A program made the translations under genes and the position numbers. From Lineus longissimus (Eukaryota; Nemertea; Pilidiophora; Heteronemertea; Lineidae): a stretch of DNA of 60,000 bases. The stretch spans positions 994,001 through 1,054,000 of the forward strand of contig NC_088323.1 of assembly GCF_910592395.1 (NCBI RefSeq). Direction: 5' to 3'. This document shows, piece after piece, positions 1 through 12,000 of the stretch (position 1 is the first letter of the stretch; each line of letters opens with the position of its first letter). The notes beneath the pieces were generated by a model, which was not told the origin of the DNA, did no database searches, and saw only the letters and a program-made list of their open reading frames with translations.

Positions 1-3000
1 TCCCCCAGGGACAGGCATAGAACAGGTGCTGTTTGGTTCTGGCAGGGGTGGTGGTCACCCACTTGGAGGCGCTAACCAAGCGGCACATCACTGGGGTGCA
101 GGACATCAACTTCAAGGTGGTAAGTTGAACTATTCAGATTATTTGTCATCTCCTCTATACCTGGTCCCAGGTTTACACAAAATGAACCTGAATCTACAAG
201 TGCCTTCCCCCTTTTTGAATTCATATTAATGAACCTCGCCCGAGAGTGAAATGTCCGTACATGTACATATGATTGTTGTTTGCTGCAGGGAATGAAGACC
301 ATGCAAATGCTGACCCAGAGCCAATGCAAGTGGGAGGTGCTGAGCATTTCCACATCGAAGATCATGCAGATTCAGATGAAGAAGACGAGGGCTATGATGT
401 GGCTCACCAGGGATGGGTGGACCACCAGGGATGGGTGGACCACCAGGGATGGGTGGACCACCAGGGATGGGTGGACCACCAGGGATGGGTGGACCACCAG
501 GAATGGGAGGTATGCCAGGGATGGGAGGGCCACTAGGAATGGGAGGTCCTCCAGGTTTTGGAATGTGGAACCAGGGTGTTGGTCACCAGTGGGGGGAAGG
601 ACACCGGATGGTGGAGGAAGATGGGCCTCAAGCACAGCAGCCTGAGCAACCCGTGCAGCACCTAGCAGGTAACTTCACAATATCAGTCTCGATAAACATA
701 AACTGAACAAGAAATTTGTATTGTATTGGTCCACCTACTTTGGGTCTATGTTTGGGCTCGGGGGAAACTAGAACCCTTACATTAGAAGAACCAGTCGGTT
801 TTGTGCTAGACATCTGGTGAGATGTCTTGCCTTATGGCCATATGGAAATTTTGGTCTTGCCAACACTTCAGGTAAAAAATGATATAAACCCTTTCCTGTG
901 AAAAAAAATGAGTACTGCTTTTTTCAGTTGAGGCTGCAAGACGGCGCCTGGCTGAAGCACCTCGCCAGGCCCAGGATAAGCTACCTCCACCTGCACCGTT
1001 ACATGACTGCCATCCGCTGGTCCAGCTTTGCATGAAGCATTTAACCTCAAGAATATGCGATCCAAGAACCCAGATGACACTATCTGGTCTGCCTGAAGGT
1101 CTCGCTGAGCGATTTCTGATGCATCTGATAAAGGAGAAACTTCTAAAGCCGAAAACATTGCAGTTGTTTCTCTCATGGTAAGTGAAGGAGCTTCTTCAGC
1201 CTTGCTTCTTTGATCATCTGTTGTTGAGCTTCTCAGTTTCAGGTAAGTACATGTTCTGGAAGGTGCCCTCTCGGCTATCATTATACCTGTGAAGCATTGG
1301 TGTAGACATCACTCCAGATCCTGTCAGTCCATGTCATCAGTCACAAGGGCTGACTGGGTCCAGAGTGTGGTAAAAGCAGAAACGAAACTTGATCCTCGAC
1401 TTTTTATTGCAGCCATCTCAGGAAAGTGGTGCTGGACTGTTATCCTTATGCAACTAATGAACTACTGGCTGCACTGAGGTGAGAAATCTTTTCAGTATTC
1501 ATGTTCATGCTTGTTGCTCATGACGTCAAGAGGTAAAACTGAATTCAAAGATCTTTCCTCAATGTCTGTTTTCCTTTTCAATTGTCAAAAAGTCTGATAA
1601 AACCATATTTCTTTCCATCGTATAAGAAACTTCACTTCTTTGAAGATATACATCATTATCTGAGTGCATCTTTCTTACAGATTCCACATGAACGTCGCCC
1701 ATCTGAGTCTGTGTTACTGCCCTCTGATCACTGATCGAGGTCTCCAGTCAATCGCCTCCTTAAAAAGGTTAAAGACGCTCAACTTGGGGAATTGCCAACA
1801 GATCACCAATAACTGTGTTCAAGTATTAAGAGGTAAGGAACCAAAGCTAACTAAATAACTCCTTTTTCTACTGAAAGTCCACAGACTCTGACTACAAATA
1901 TTCTCTTTCTAGACCTTCCAAATTTGGTGATGGTAAATTTAGAAGACTCGCAAGTGAGTGATGAAGGCGTGATGTTATGGACAACTGAACATACCCAGCC
2001 TGATTGCCTACAGAACCTCAACCTAAACAGAACTGCTGTCACACATGAAGTATTACGTTTACTAAAGGGTGAGTTGACGACTTCTGGTCTTGATGGTTTA
2101 GGTTTCGAGTTACAGGGGCTTGCAAAGGACCAGAGCAAAAACGATAACTCCTCCTTGGTCTAAGACTGGGTCCCTTGGCCATTAACCTCAATTAGCAGCC
2201 ATGCCGTCGTGTCGAACAATAAGGGATGTGTCCACCTCTGATTTCCTGTCCTCTTTGTGGTTGATGTCCGACCAATTGATATGATTTTGATTGCAGCATT
2301 CGTATCACTCCGCACCTTAAGTCTCGAAGGGACAAGAATCTCAAGTCTCTCCGGCGTAGAACTGTTACCAAAACTAGAAAGTTTCAACGTGGCGTCGACC
2401 CAGATTGTAACAGAGTCACTGATATGTTTGAGGAGCTGTCCGAACTTGACTGCTCTGAATATAGCGAATACTCAAAATGTCCACGGCGACAGTGCACTAC
2501 AGAATCTATCAGGTAGGTGACATGACATTGCATGTCTTTTAAACGGTTGTGGAATGGGAATTGCCTGAATACCTAGTTGTAAACTGGTATGAGTTATTGC
2601 CCTTTTCTTTACATTAAAATACCTTCCGTGGCGATCCCTTTTGCTTTGTTTGTGTTAGCATTTTGGAGGAATTTAATCCCGGGTATTGGTAGTAAAAAGA
2701 GAGTTACGTGCATCTATTTTGCTTTCAGGACTTCGACTGTGCCTTCTTCAACTTCCAGTGAGACATTCGACAACTATGGCAGGTTTATCTCACCTTACAG
2801 GTAAAGTATTCTACTGTCTTTTGGTTTTTATAGAAGCTTTATATTGATATTGTCATTTCTATTTCAGAAATGCCACTTCGCGAGCTAGATTTAACCAATT
2901 ATACAATTGTGTTTTCTTTTTTGGTTTGTATAGAAGCTTTATATTGATAGTGTCGTTTCTATTTCAGAAATGCCACTTCGCGAGCTAGATTTAACCAATT

Positions 3001-6000
3001 ATACAAATGTTGGAGATGAAAGTATGCAATACATTGGACAGATCAAAAGGTAAGGGCCAACTTTATCAATGTCCCTGTTACCTGATTCTGTGGAGATTGT
3101 TGGCGAGGAAATCGGTAAGAAAAGCTCCAATTCTAGTTTGAAACTTGGCCTTTAGATTTTGACTGTTTGAATATCATCCTTTTTGACATGATCTCTGTCT
3201 TTCCAGCCTGCGGAAACTCCTGCTTGGAAACACCAGGGTAACAGGTGCTGGCCTCCGCTTTATAGAAGGTAAGATTCTTCTCATGCTTGCCATGAGACGT
3301 TATGACGAGTAGGCTTTAAAATGTCTGGGTTTGTGTAGATGGCAATACTACGCCCTTTGGAAAACCGGAAGGAGCAGTGAAGAAAGAGTTTCTGAGTTTT
3401 AAGTTCCCTCTTTTTGAACAACACAGCTCTTCTAGATGTAACTCGCATACACTGTTGTTTATTTTCAGGTTTGAGTCAGCTGGAGGTACTCGACCTCGAC
3501 AGAACTATAATCGGCGATGATTCTGCTGCAACATTCTGTGCCTTCAGACAGCTGCAAGAGTTAAGTTTATCAGAGACTGGGTAAGTTTATCTTTTTCCTG
3601 TTTCTGTGTAATGGGTATGCCAATGTACATGTGAACTTCCCTTTTGATACATGAATGGCTGACTTTTGTAAACAAGGGAGATTGCAGTTGTACTACTAAT
3701 GATATAAAGAAAGTCTGAATATTTGAATATCGTGCATGCTAAGAAATGGTTAAATGATTCTTTCTACCAGCCTAATTACAACAAATCTGCAACATTCATC
3801 TCAATAGTTGTTGACGTACAGCAATGCCACGGCATCAATATCGCTTGAGTTCTAACGCTACGCACCAAGACCACTCAGGCAAATTGAAAATCCATAAAGT
3901 GTTGAGAGTCGAGTGTGAAGCAAGTGGCTCGCAATCAGTGAAACATGGTCACCCTTTAATCATGATTTAGCTGCTATTGCTCCAATTAACCCCTTGGTAG
4001 TTTAACCCTTGGATATCTTTATGGGCTGTGTGTATACTTCTCAGGTATACTGGGACCAGCCGATAACGAAAACTAAGATCTTCCCATATAACTATTTAAT
4101 AAAACGCCTTCTTGTGTTGACTAGCAGATTTCTTGACATTTCTTTCGCTGTAACACGAATTTCGGCTTTCACTTTAACACGTTTTTTCTGGTCCGAAATC
4201 CGCAGCAGCGATAACAATTAAAGATGCTACACACAATGTAACATTAAACAATAACCCGATGAAACGGCGCTAACATACTCCCCCCATGGGAGACCGAAGT
4301 ATTTCCAGTAGGTCGAACCATACCAGGCACAAGCCGTTACTAAGAGTACCAATTTACGCAAAAACACCAAAGTCATGTTAATAACTCAGAACTTAAACTT
4401 CACGAGCGGAATCTTCCGACAACTTATCATAACCAAAGTCAGACTAAAGCAGTAGTGTCCAAATCTCGGTAGGTCTGCCAAATTACCAGCAGAGTAGTCC
4501 AATATTCATTGTCTAGCCCTTGACAATGAGAAAAAGAGAACAGAAAGTGTACAACGATTGACACTTTAGATCCAAACGCACTAGTATACGGCGTCACTTC
4601 CAATGCACCTCCAACCCTAGTCTCAGAACTGAATGAATCGCACGCACCCGAATAACCAAAAAAAAAAAAAACACGGAAGAGGGCATGAATATGATCATGC
4701 TCAACAACAACAAAAACTATGATGGGTGTAGCCTGATGCGATAAACAAACAGTAATGAAACCATTCTTGAAACGGATGCAAAGGTACTTAGTGCCGCACC
4801 ACTAAGCTATTAAACTGCACTCACAATAGCAGTATCCAATCGAACAAGAATCAGAATATTCCTTAGAATGATTAACTAACCAGTAGAATAACCAGACAGG
4901 ATTGCAGTATATCGGCAGACCAAGAACAGTTGTGCAAGGTAAAGAATTTTTAAGATAATGCCAATAGCGCATCTACCAAACAACCCAAAAACTACCACAC
5001 CAAAAATGAACACAACTTGCACCCAAAATGCCGACATATACAATCGCGTTAAGGTTATCACATGTGCGCGCGGAACACAGAAAAGGTGCTATACATCCGT
5101 GCTATTATGCTCATCATTGAAATGCGATAACACCCAATACTCCCCCGCGCAACTAACGTAATTCTTCGTCCTTTGTATCTCGTTCATTGTCGACATCGCC
5201 AGTTCCAGAACAGCTCTCTTCCAGCATACACAGTTTGTGTATCGGGCGCCTCAAGACAGTACTGCTCCATCCTCTCCGGCTAAAGTCTTGATGATCACTC
5301 CCATGGGCCAATGACCTCGGACTAACATATCATCCGTGACTAGGACCAAGTCACCCACTTCCGCATTTCGTCGTCGTCTAACCCATTTGGTGCGCTTCTG
5401 CAGCGTAGGAAGGTATTCTCTGATCCATCGCTGCCAGAACTGGTTGGCCAACATCTGCACCTTCCGCCATTGCTTTCGATGATACAGATCTGTGTCGAAG
5501 AACACCCCAGGAGGCAAAGTCAGGGAACCTCGCTGTAGCAAGAAGTGATTGGGAGTCAACACTTCTTCGTCGTCAGGATCATCGCTAGCTCTGCATATTG
5601 GCCGACTATTCACGATCTTCTCAACCTCAACGTGAGTGGTTACCAGAACTTCATCGCTGACCATTCTATCGCCTAGGACTGCTTTCAACCCTCGCTTAAC
5701 TGACTTAACGAGACTTTCCCAGACCCCTGACATATGGGGAGCCAAGGGGGGCTGGAAATGCCACTCTGTACCACGCTGACAAAGCTCCTTCTGTATTTGC
5801 TCCTGATTCCAACCCATAATCGCTTCCCGCAACTCACGTTCACCGCCGACGAAGTTCGTCCCATTATCGGACCATACTTGCTTCGGATCCCCACGTCGAC
5901 CGCTGAACCTTCTGAAGGCATTTAGAAACGAGCTGAGATCCATGGAATTGGAAATTTCCAAGTGTACCGCCCTCACGTTTAGACAGGTGAAAAGTACTCC

Positions 6001-9000
6001 CCAGCGTTTCACAGACGATCGTCCGGCCTTGATGAGCATCGGCCCAAAATAATCAACTCCGGTATTGGTGAACGGAGGCTCATATGTGACAAGTCTGACA
6101 GCAGGTAGGTCAGCCATGAGTTGGTTCATCCGTATGGCATTGCGTTTTCTGCATCCAATGCATCTCTTCAAGATCTTGCGTACTTCTCTCCTCGCATTTA
6201 CAAGCCAGAAGGTTTGCCTAATCCTAGACAAGACATGCTCTTGGCCCGCATGTGCTGTTGCCTCATGAAAATGAGCAATGAGCAACGTCCCAGCATGGTG
6301 TCCCTTTGGTACTATCATTGGATGTTTGCTATCAAAGGAAATCGGTGCTCTGGAAATTCTCCCTCCAACTCGTAGTACGCCATCAACTAACAACGGGTTC
6401 AGTGATGCAAGCGAACTTGAACTGCTAACTCCGTCCTTCTTCCTTATAGCATCTATGTCCCTAGCATAAACCTCTCTCTGGATGCACCTCATAATGGCCT
6501 TACTAGCTTCGTCAAGATCAGACGGTGTGATCTTCTTCTCGAACTGGACTCCGCTGTCTTTCTTCTTTGACTGAAGGTAACTGACAAACTTCAGTAACAC
6601 TGCTACTCGCCGTCGAAGTGCTGTCCAAGATGAACTTCTTGAGATTAACTGAGACAAGCCATTGGTTGCAGGTTCAGTCAGTGTGGCTATAATCTTCTCC
6701 GTCTTCACTTCTGGGTCATTCTTGTCAACTTCCATGACCTCTTCAGTCGCCAATGTTGACCAGCTAGCCCCTGGCTTTGACAGGAATTCCGGACCGGCAA
6801 ACCATCTCTCGTTCTTCAAAAAGGCTGCGACAGTTTGTCCTCTCGAAGCCTCATCTGCAGGATTTTCTTTCCCAGGGATATGTCGCCACTGAGAGGGGGT
6901 AGAGGAGTCTCGGATCTCTGCAACCCGATTAGCTACATAAGTCTTGAATCTCCTGTTCTCGCTGCAGACGTACGACAGAGTGATCTTGGAATCAGTCCAG
7001 TAGAAGCTTTCATCAACCGGCAAATCAAGTTCCCTCCGAAGCAATCCGTCCATTCTTACTGCAACCACTGCTGCCTGCAGTTCCAATCGCGGTATCGATA
7101 CAAACTGGAGTGGAGCTGTCCTGGTCTTTGCCATTACAAAGGCACACTCAACTTCGTCGCCCTCTTCCGTATCGTACACCTTGCGTAGGTAAGATACCGT
7201 TCCATACCCGCCTTCCGACGCGTCGGCAAAGTGATGCAATTCATAGCGTCCCTCCATCTCGGAAGTAAAGTACCATCTCGGCAACGAAATCTGAGTCAAT
7301 GCTGGCAGGGTCGCTTTCCATCCTTCCCAAGCCTTCATCAGTTCTTCAGGCAGCTCATCGTCCCAGGCCAACCGTTGCTTACAACTCATTTGCAGTATAC
7401 GTTTAGCAACTAGGGTAACAGGTCCAACAAAGCCTAGAGGATCATAAATAGAGCTTACGGCCGCTAGACATTCCCTCCTCGTGTTGCTCTTTGCACCACA
7501 CTTACTGATCCCGGAGACCTGCAGACCAAGCGAGTCCTTCCCGACATTCCACCTGACTCCCAATGCTCTCTCTGTTGCAGTAGACTCCAGACTCAGATTG
7601 ACGAATCCTGATGCCTTGACCTCGCCTGGTAATGCCGCCATTACTTCGGGTGAGTTTGACATGAACTTGGTCAGCTTTAGGCTTCCCTTCGATAACAGAC
7701 AGATCATCTGTATTGATAGCATGATGCAAACACTGACTTCGGCAACTGACTGCAGGAAATCATCTACATAAAAACTGCGGGTTACTGCGTCCACCACTCG
7801 TTGATCAAATTGGCTTCCAAAGTCCTCGGCACATTTCCTCATTCCGTATGTACAGGCGCTCGGGCTGTCTGTTGCCCCAAATATGTGGCTAGTCATCTGG
7901 CAGGTTACAGGGTGTTCATCGAGTCCATTCCGCCACCAGAGGAATCTCAATGCTTGGCAATCTACGGGGGGCACTTTAAATCTTAAAAACATGGCCTCCA
8001 CGTCAGCTGTTACAGCGATCTGGTGCTCGCGGAACCTCAGTAAAACTCCAATCAAGCTGTTACTTTGATCCGGGCCTTGAAGTAGCTCTTGATTTAACGA
8101 AGTTCCTTTGAACGAAGCCGCAGCGTCAAATACTACACGCAGCTTCCCTGGTTTATTTTCATTCGCCACACCATGATGAGGTAGATACCATGTCTTCGCC
8201 GATACAGAAGCTGCCTCTTCGTCTGTCATTACTCGTGCGTAATCGTTATCAAAGTAGACACCCATAGCTTTGCAATACATCTCAGCAAAGGCTGGCTCCT
8301 TCACAAAGCGTTTTCTAAGATACTCGAGTCTTTTTGCAGCGACCATTCTATTGTCAACCAGAGCAGGTGGCTCACTCCTCCAAAGTAGGCCAATCTCATA
8401 GTGTCCATTTACCAACTTGGTCCTCGTGTCAAGCAGGTGTAGAGCCTTTCGATCCTCGAACGACATCATCTTCACATCTTCATTTATGAATCCATGCTTC
8501 TCGGTTTGCCACAGTGAACTAACAGCTTCCTCCAACTTCTGGTTATGCTGTTCCAATTGGTTCATCTCCACCTCGCTTTTGCCCGCCACAACCTCGTCGT
8601 CGACTTCATCCGTCCTGCAGCATTGATTGATGACCTCAGTATCCTCTGCCTTCTCTGCTACCGCCAAAAGATTGATCTCCACCCCTTTTGCTGATTCCTC
8701 ATGAATTGGTCCCGCCACGCACCAAGCCAACGGAGTCCTGACAGCGTAAGGTTGCACGTGAGGCTCTGTTCCATAACAGCTTTCAAGTACCATGTGTGCC
8801 CTTGGGACATCCTCGCCGATCAGGATTGACACCGACTCCTCATCTACTTGCGTCGACAGATCTAGCTCTTTGAGATGCTCCCAATCTGATAAGTCCAATG
8901 TGTTGGGGTGATATTTCCTATCGATGTGCAACTCCTCGACGATGTTGGCGCGATTCACAGGGATAGATGGCTCATCAGTCCCAATAGGCTGCAGTGTACA

Positions 9001-12000
9001 CTCACAAATTGAGACTTCCTGCTCCTTACCACTCGCCAGCACCGTGTTTATGCTAATCGTCTCTGGCTCTCCTTCAATCCCAATCTTGGCAGCAAGCTTA
9101 CGTGTCATAAGCGTTGCACTTGATCCAGAGTCCAAGAGGGCCAATGTCGTGGTTGACTCTCCATTTTGGGCTGCTATTCTGACAGGAATCACCTTCAAGA
9201 GAACCATACTCTTCGGCTTAACACTCTGCAAGGACCCAATGTCCTCTTTCTTCGGCGGCTTAGATGTCTTCTCCAAGTGTAAGAGGACATGATGGTCCTG
9301 GTCACACTTCGGGCATTTCTTCTTCCGGGTACAGGATCTGACCATGTGCCTTCCTAGGCAACAATAACAAAGCCTATTGTTACGGACAAATCTTCTTCGA
9401 GCGTCCAAGTCTTCCTTTTCAAAGTTGCTGCACGCCCAAATTCCATGATCCTCATCCTTACAAAACCGACAGATGCGTTTGTAGGGCATGTCCTCTGTGG
9501 CGGCATTAACCCCTGCCTTATTCCCCGATTTTCTAGCTCCTGTATAGTTGGCAGAGTTCCTTGGTTTCTCAAGCTGGGTAGACAGTGTAGTAACCTTCGG
9601 CTTCTGCGTAGCTGCCTGATCCCGCTTTACTTTATCGTGATGTTGCTTTACGATGTTGGTTGTGGTTCTCGCTGGCGGTGTCACTTCAAACACAACATGT
9701 GTTGACGTCCTTGCCTGCACCTTAACAAACTGCACCATATCCGCCAGTCGTGGAAATTTCCCTTCGTCTTCTAAACTTATCACCTTCCTAACCCACCTTT
9801 CTTGGAGGGCTACTGGGAATCTGTCGAAGATCGCTTTCAAGGTCATCTGCGTATCGGCTTCCTTGAGTAAATCTTGATCACAGAGCGTGTCATATGCACT
9901 AGTGAGTTGATCTGAGAATGCGAGCATTTCCTTGGAGTTTCGATTTATTCTCTCCCCATTGGTGACTTTCTCAATGCATGACTTTACAATCTGGTATGGT
10001 CTCCCGAACCTATCATTGAGTATGCCCAAGGCCTTTTGGTACCCATCTATAGCTCCGTCACACAAACTGATGGCCTTATGTGCATTCCCTTGAGTGAGCT
10101 GCAAAAGCTGTGCCAACTTAAATCCCTCAGAGAAATTTTTACCACCGACCCTCAAATCGAACGATCTCTTAAACTTCACGTACTCCGAGGCAGTTCCATC
10201 AAACTTTATTGGCTCTGGTGGAGGTAACTCAGCGTGTGAAGTAATCTTTTCAAGCGTCTTGGCAATGGCTAAGAATTGGCTCCCATCCTGCGTAGCTACC
10301 ATCGGTTCTTGATGCCTGTCATTTTGGGCGGCTACCATTGGGTTCCAGATCGTGTCGCTCTGTGGGGCTACCATTGGGCTCCGGTACATATTGTCGTAGG
10401 CATCTACCCTTTGACTCGGGTACACATCGTTGTAGGGATTCACCATTGGGCTTTGATAACTGTCGCTATAGGCATCTGCCATTGGACTCTGGTACTTGCT
10501 ACCTTGGGCGGCTACCATCGGGCTCTGGTACATGTTGCCTTGAGCTGCTACCATCGGGCTCTGGTACCTGCTGCCTTGGGCGGCTACCATCGGGCTCTGG
10601 TACATGTTGCCTTGAGCTGCTACCATCGGGCTCTGGTTACTCCAGTCCCCACCCTTTTCTATTTTCACTGCTCCATTAGCTCTGTACCCACTAGTATCTC
10701 TAAGTGCAGGACTGCATTGAGGCACAAAGGCATTAGCCTCAGGACACAATTCTACAGGTTTACATTTTACAGTCTTTCGTTTGACTTCAAGTGCTTTCAT
10801 TTCATGCTCCTTATGCACAATCTCACGTTCTAACTCCTCAATCTTCAATCGAGCAGTCCTTTCCTCCAGCATCTGTAGTTGTCTTTTTGCATTTTCAATC
10901 TCCTCCCTGGCAGTTACTTTTCCCTGGGATACCTTAGGCAGTGACTTATGGGTTGCTACTTTCATCTTCAAGCTCCCTCCGACTTGGTTAGGAATTGGAA
11001 CATAGCTTTGTTCCTTCTGCTTAGGCCTGACCACTTCCCCGGTCCTCTGTGCATTTCGTTGACGTAACAAGTAAGCCTTCTGTCTTTCTCCGACATCCAA
11101 GTTAAACTTCACTTGCTGTCCCACTTCAAAATACACAGCCGATGCTTCCCCCCTTTCCTCGTCGGATGCAATTTTACAAAAGTTTTCATGTTGATCCCCA
11201 TATCTCACCATGGCATCCGTCAACTCATCTTGAGCGACCTCTATCTGCGCCGCTGTCATAACAGGTACACCTTCTTCCAATACCCTGGCCTTTCGTGTCA
11301 CCCTGCCTTTAAGTTGACCCAATGATCTTCGAAGTTGTGCTGCTTTCTCCTTTAGATAGCTCTCCATGGCCACTGTAGATCTGAGTGGCCGTCCGCAACG
11401 TGAGTGGGACGTCATGACAGAAAGTTTTTCTTCTGCAACACTGGAGATTATTGATGGTACGAAACAGATTCTTGATGGTACGAAACAGAACTGGGACACC
11501 ATGCGTAGCAGATGCTGCACAGTATCACCTACGAGGCTGACGAGTGTCTTGACTGTACGAAACGGAACTGAGACGTCATGATCTTAAAGTTTGAGAAGTT
11601 TTCCATTCACAAAAACACCATTTATTCGTGTTACCATGTATACTTCTCAGGTATACTGGGACCAGCCGATAACGAAAACTAAGATCTTCCCATATAACTA
11701 TTTAATAAAACGCCTTCTTGTGTTGACTAGCAGATTTCTTGACATTTCTTTCGCTGTAACACGAATTTCGGCTTTCACTTTAACACGTTTTTTCTGGTCC
11801 GAAATCCGCAGCAGCGATAACAATTAAAGATGCTACACACAATGTAACATTAAACAATAACCCGATGAAACGGCGCTAACACTGTGGTTATATTTAATAG
11901 CATGACAATCCCTTCAGCACCCTGCCCCTTTATAAGACTGGTTTTTATTTGCATCTTCCAGCATCAGTAGCAAATTCCTGAGGTTAACTGCTCTCAACAA

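Larger units (their letters stand above)
4031..11881 (-). mobile_element. BEL/Pao LTR retrotransposon, full length, recent
   Basis: A complete 7,851-bp element lies on the - strand inside intron 11 of the LRR gene. Its two 245-bp LTRs (TGTATAC...GCTAACA as read on +) look identical throughout. The flanks carry the 5-bp target-site duplication CTGTG (4026-4030 and 11882-11886). A primer-binding site abuts the 5' LTR, a polypurine tract abuts the 3' LTR, and one long gag-pol frame fills most of the interior. The domain order (gag, protease, reverse transcriptase, RNase H, integrase) and the A17-like region place it in BEL/Pao. No envelope gene is present. Identical LTRs and an intact duplication mean a very young insertion. 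Without it the host intron would be about 525 bp. Confidence 0.98.

Noticed and set aside
1-119. Alternative frame of exon 1 reading VVVTHLEALTKRHITGVQD
   Set aside because: It is open after base 18 and looks coding, but its phase leads into a poorer frame of exon 2, whereas the Gly-rich frame joins the acidic segment. Transcript data could reverse this choice.
2868-2907. Upstream copy of the exon 9 start as a real exon
   Set aside because: It lacks a usable donor and is followed by T-rich intron; the downstream copy gives the complete, phase-matched exon.
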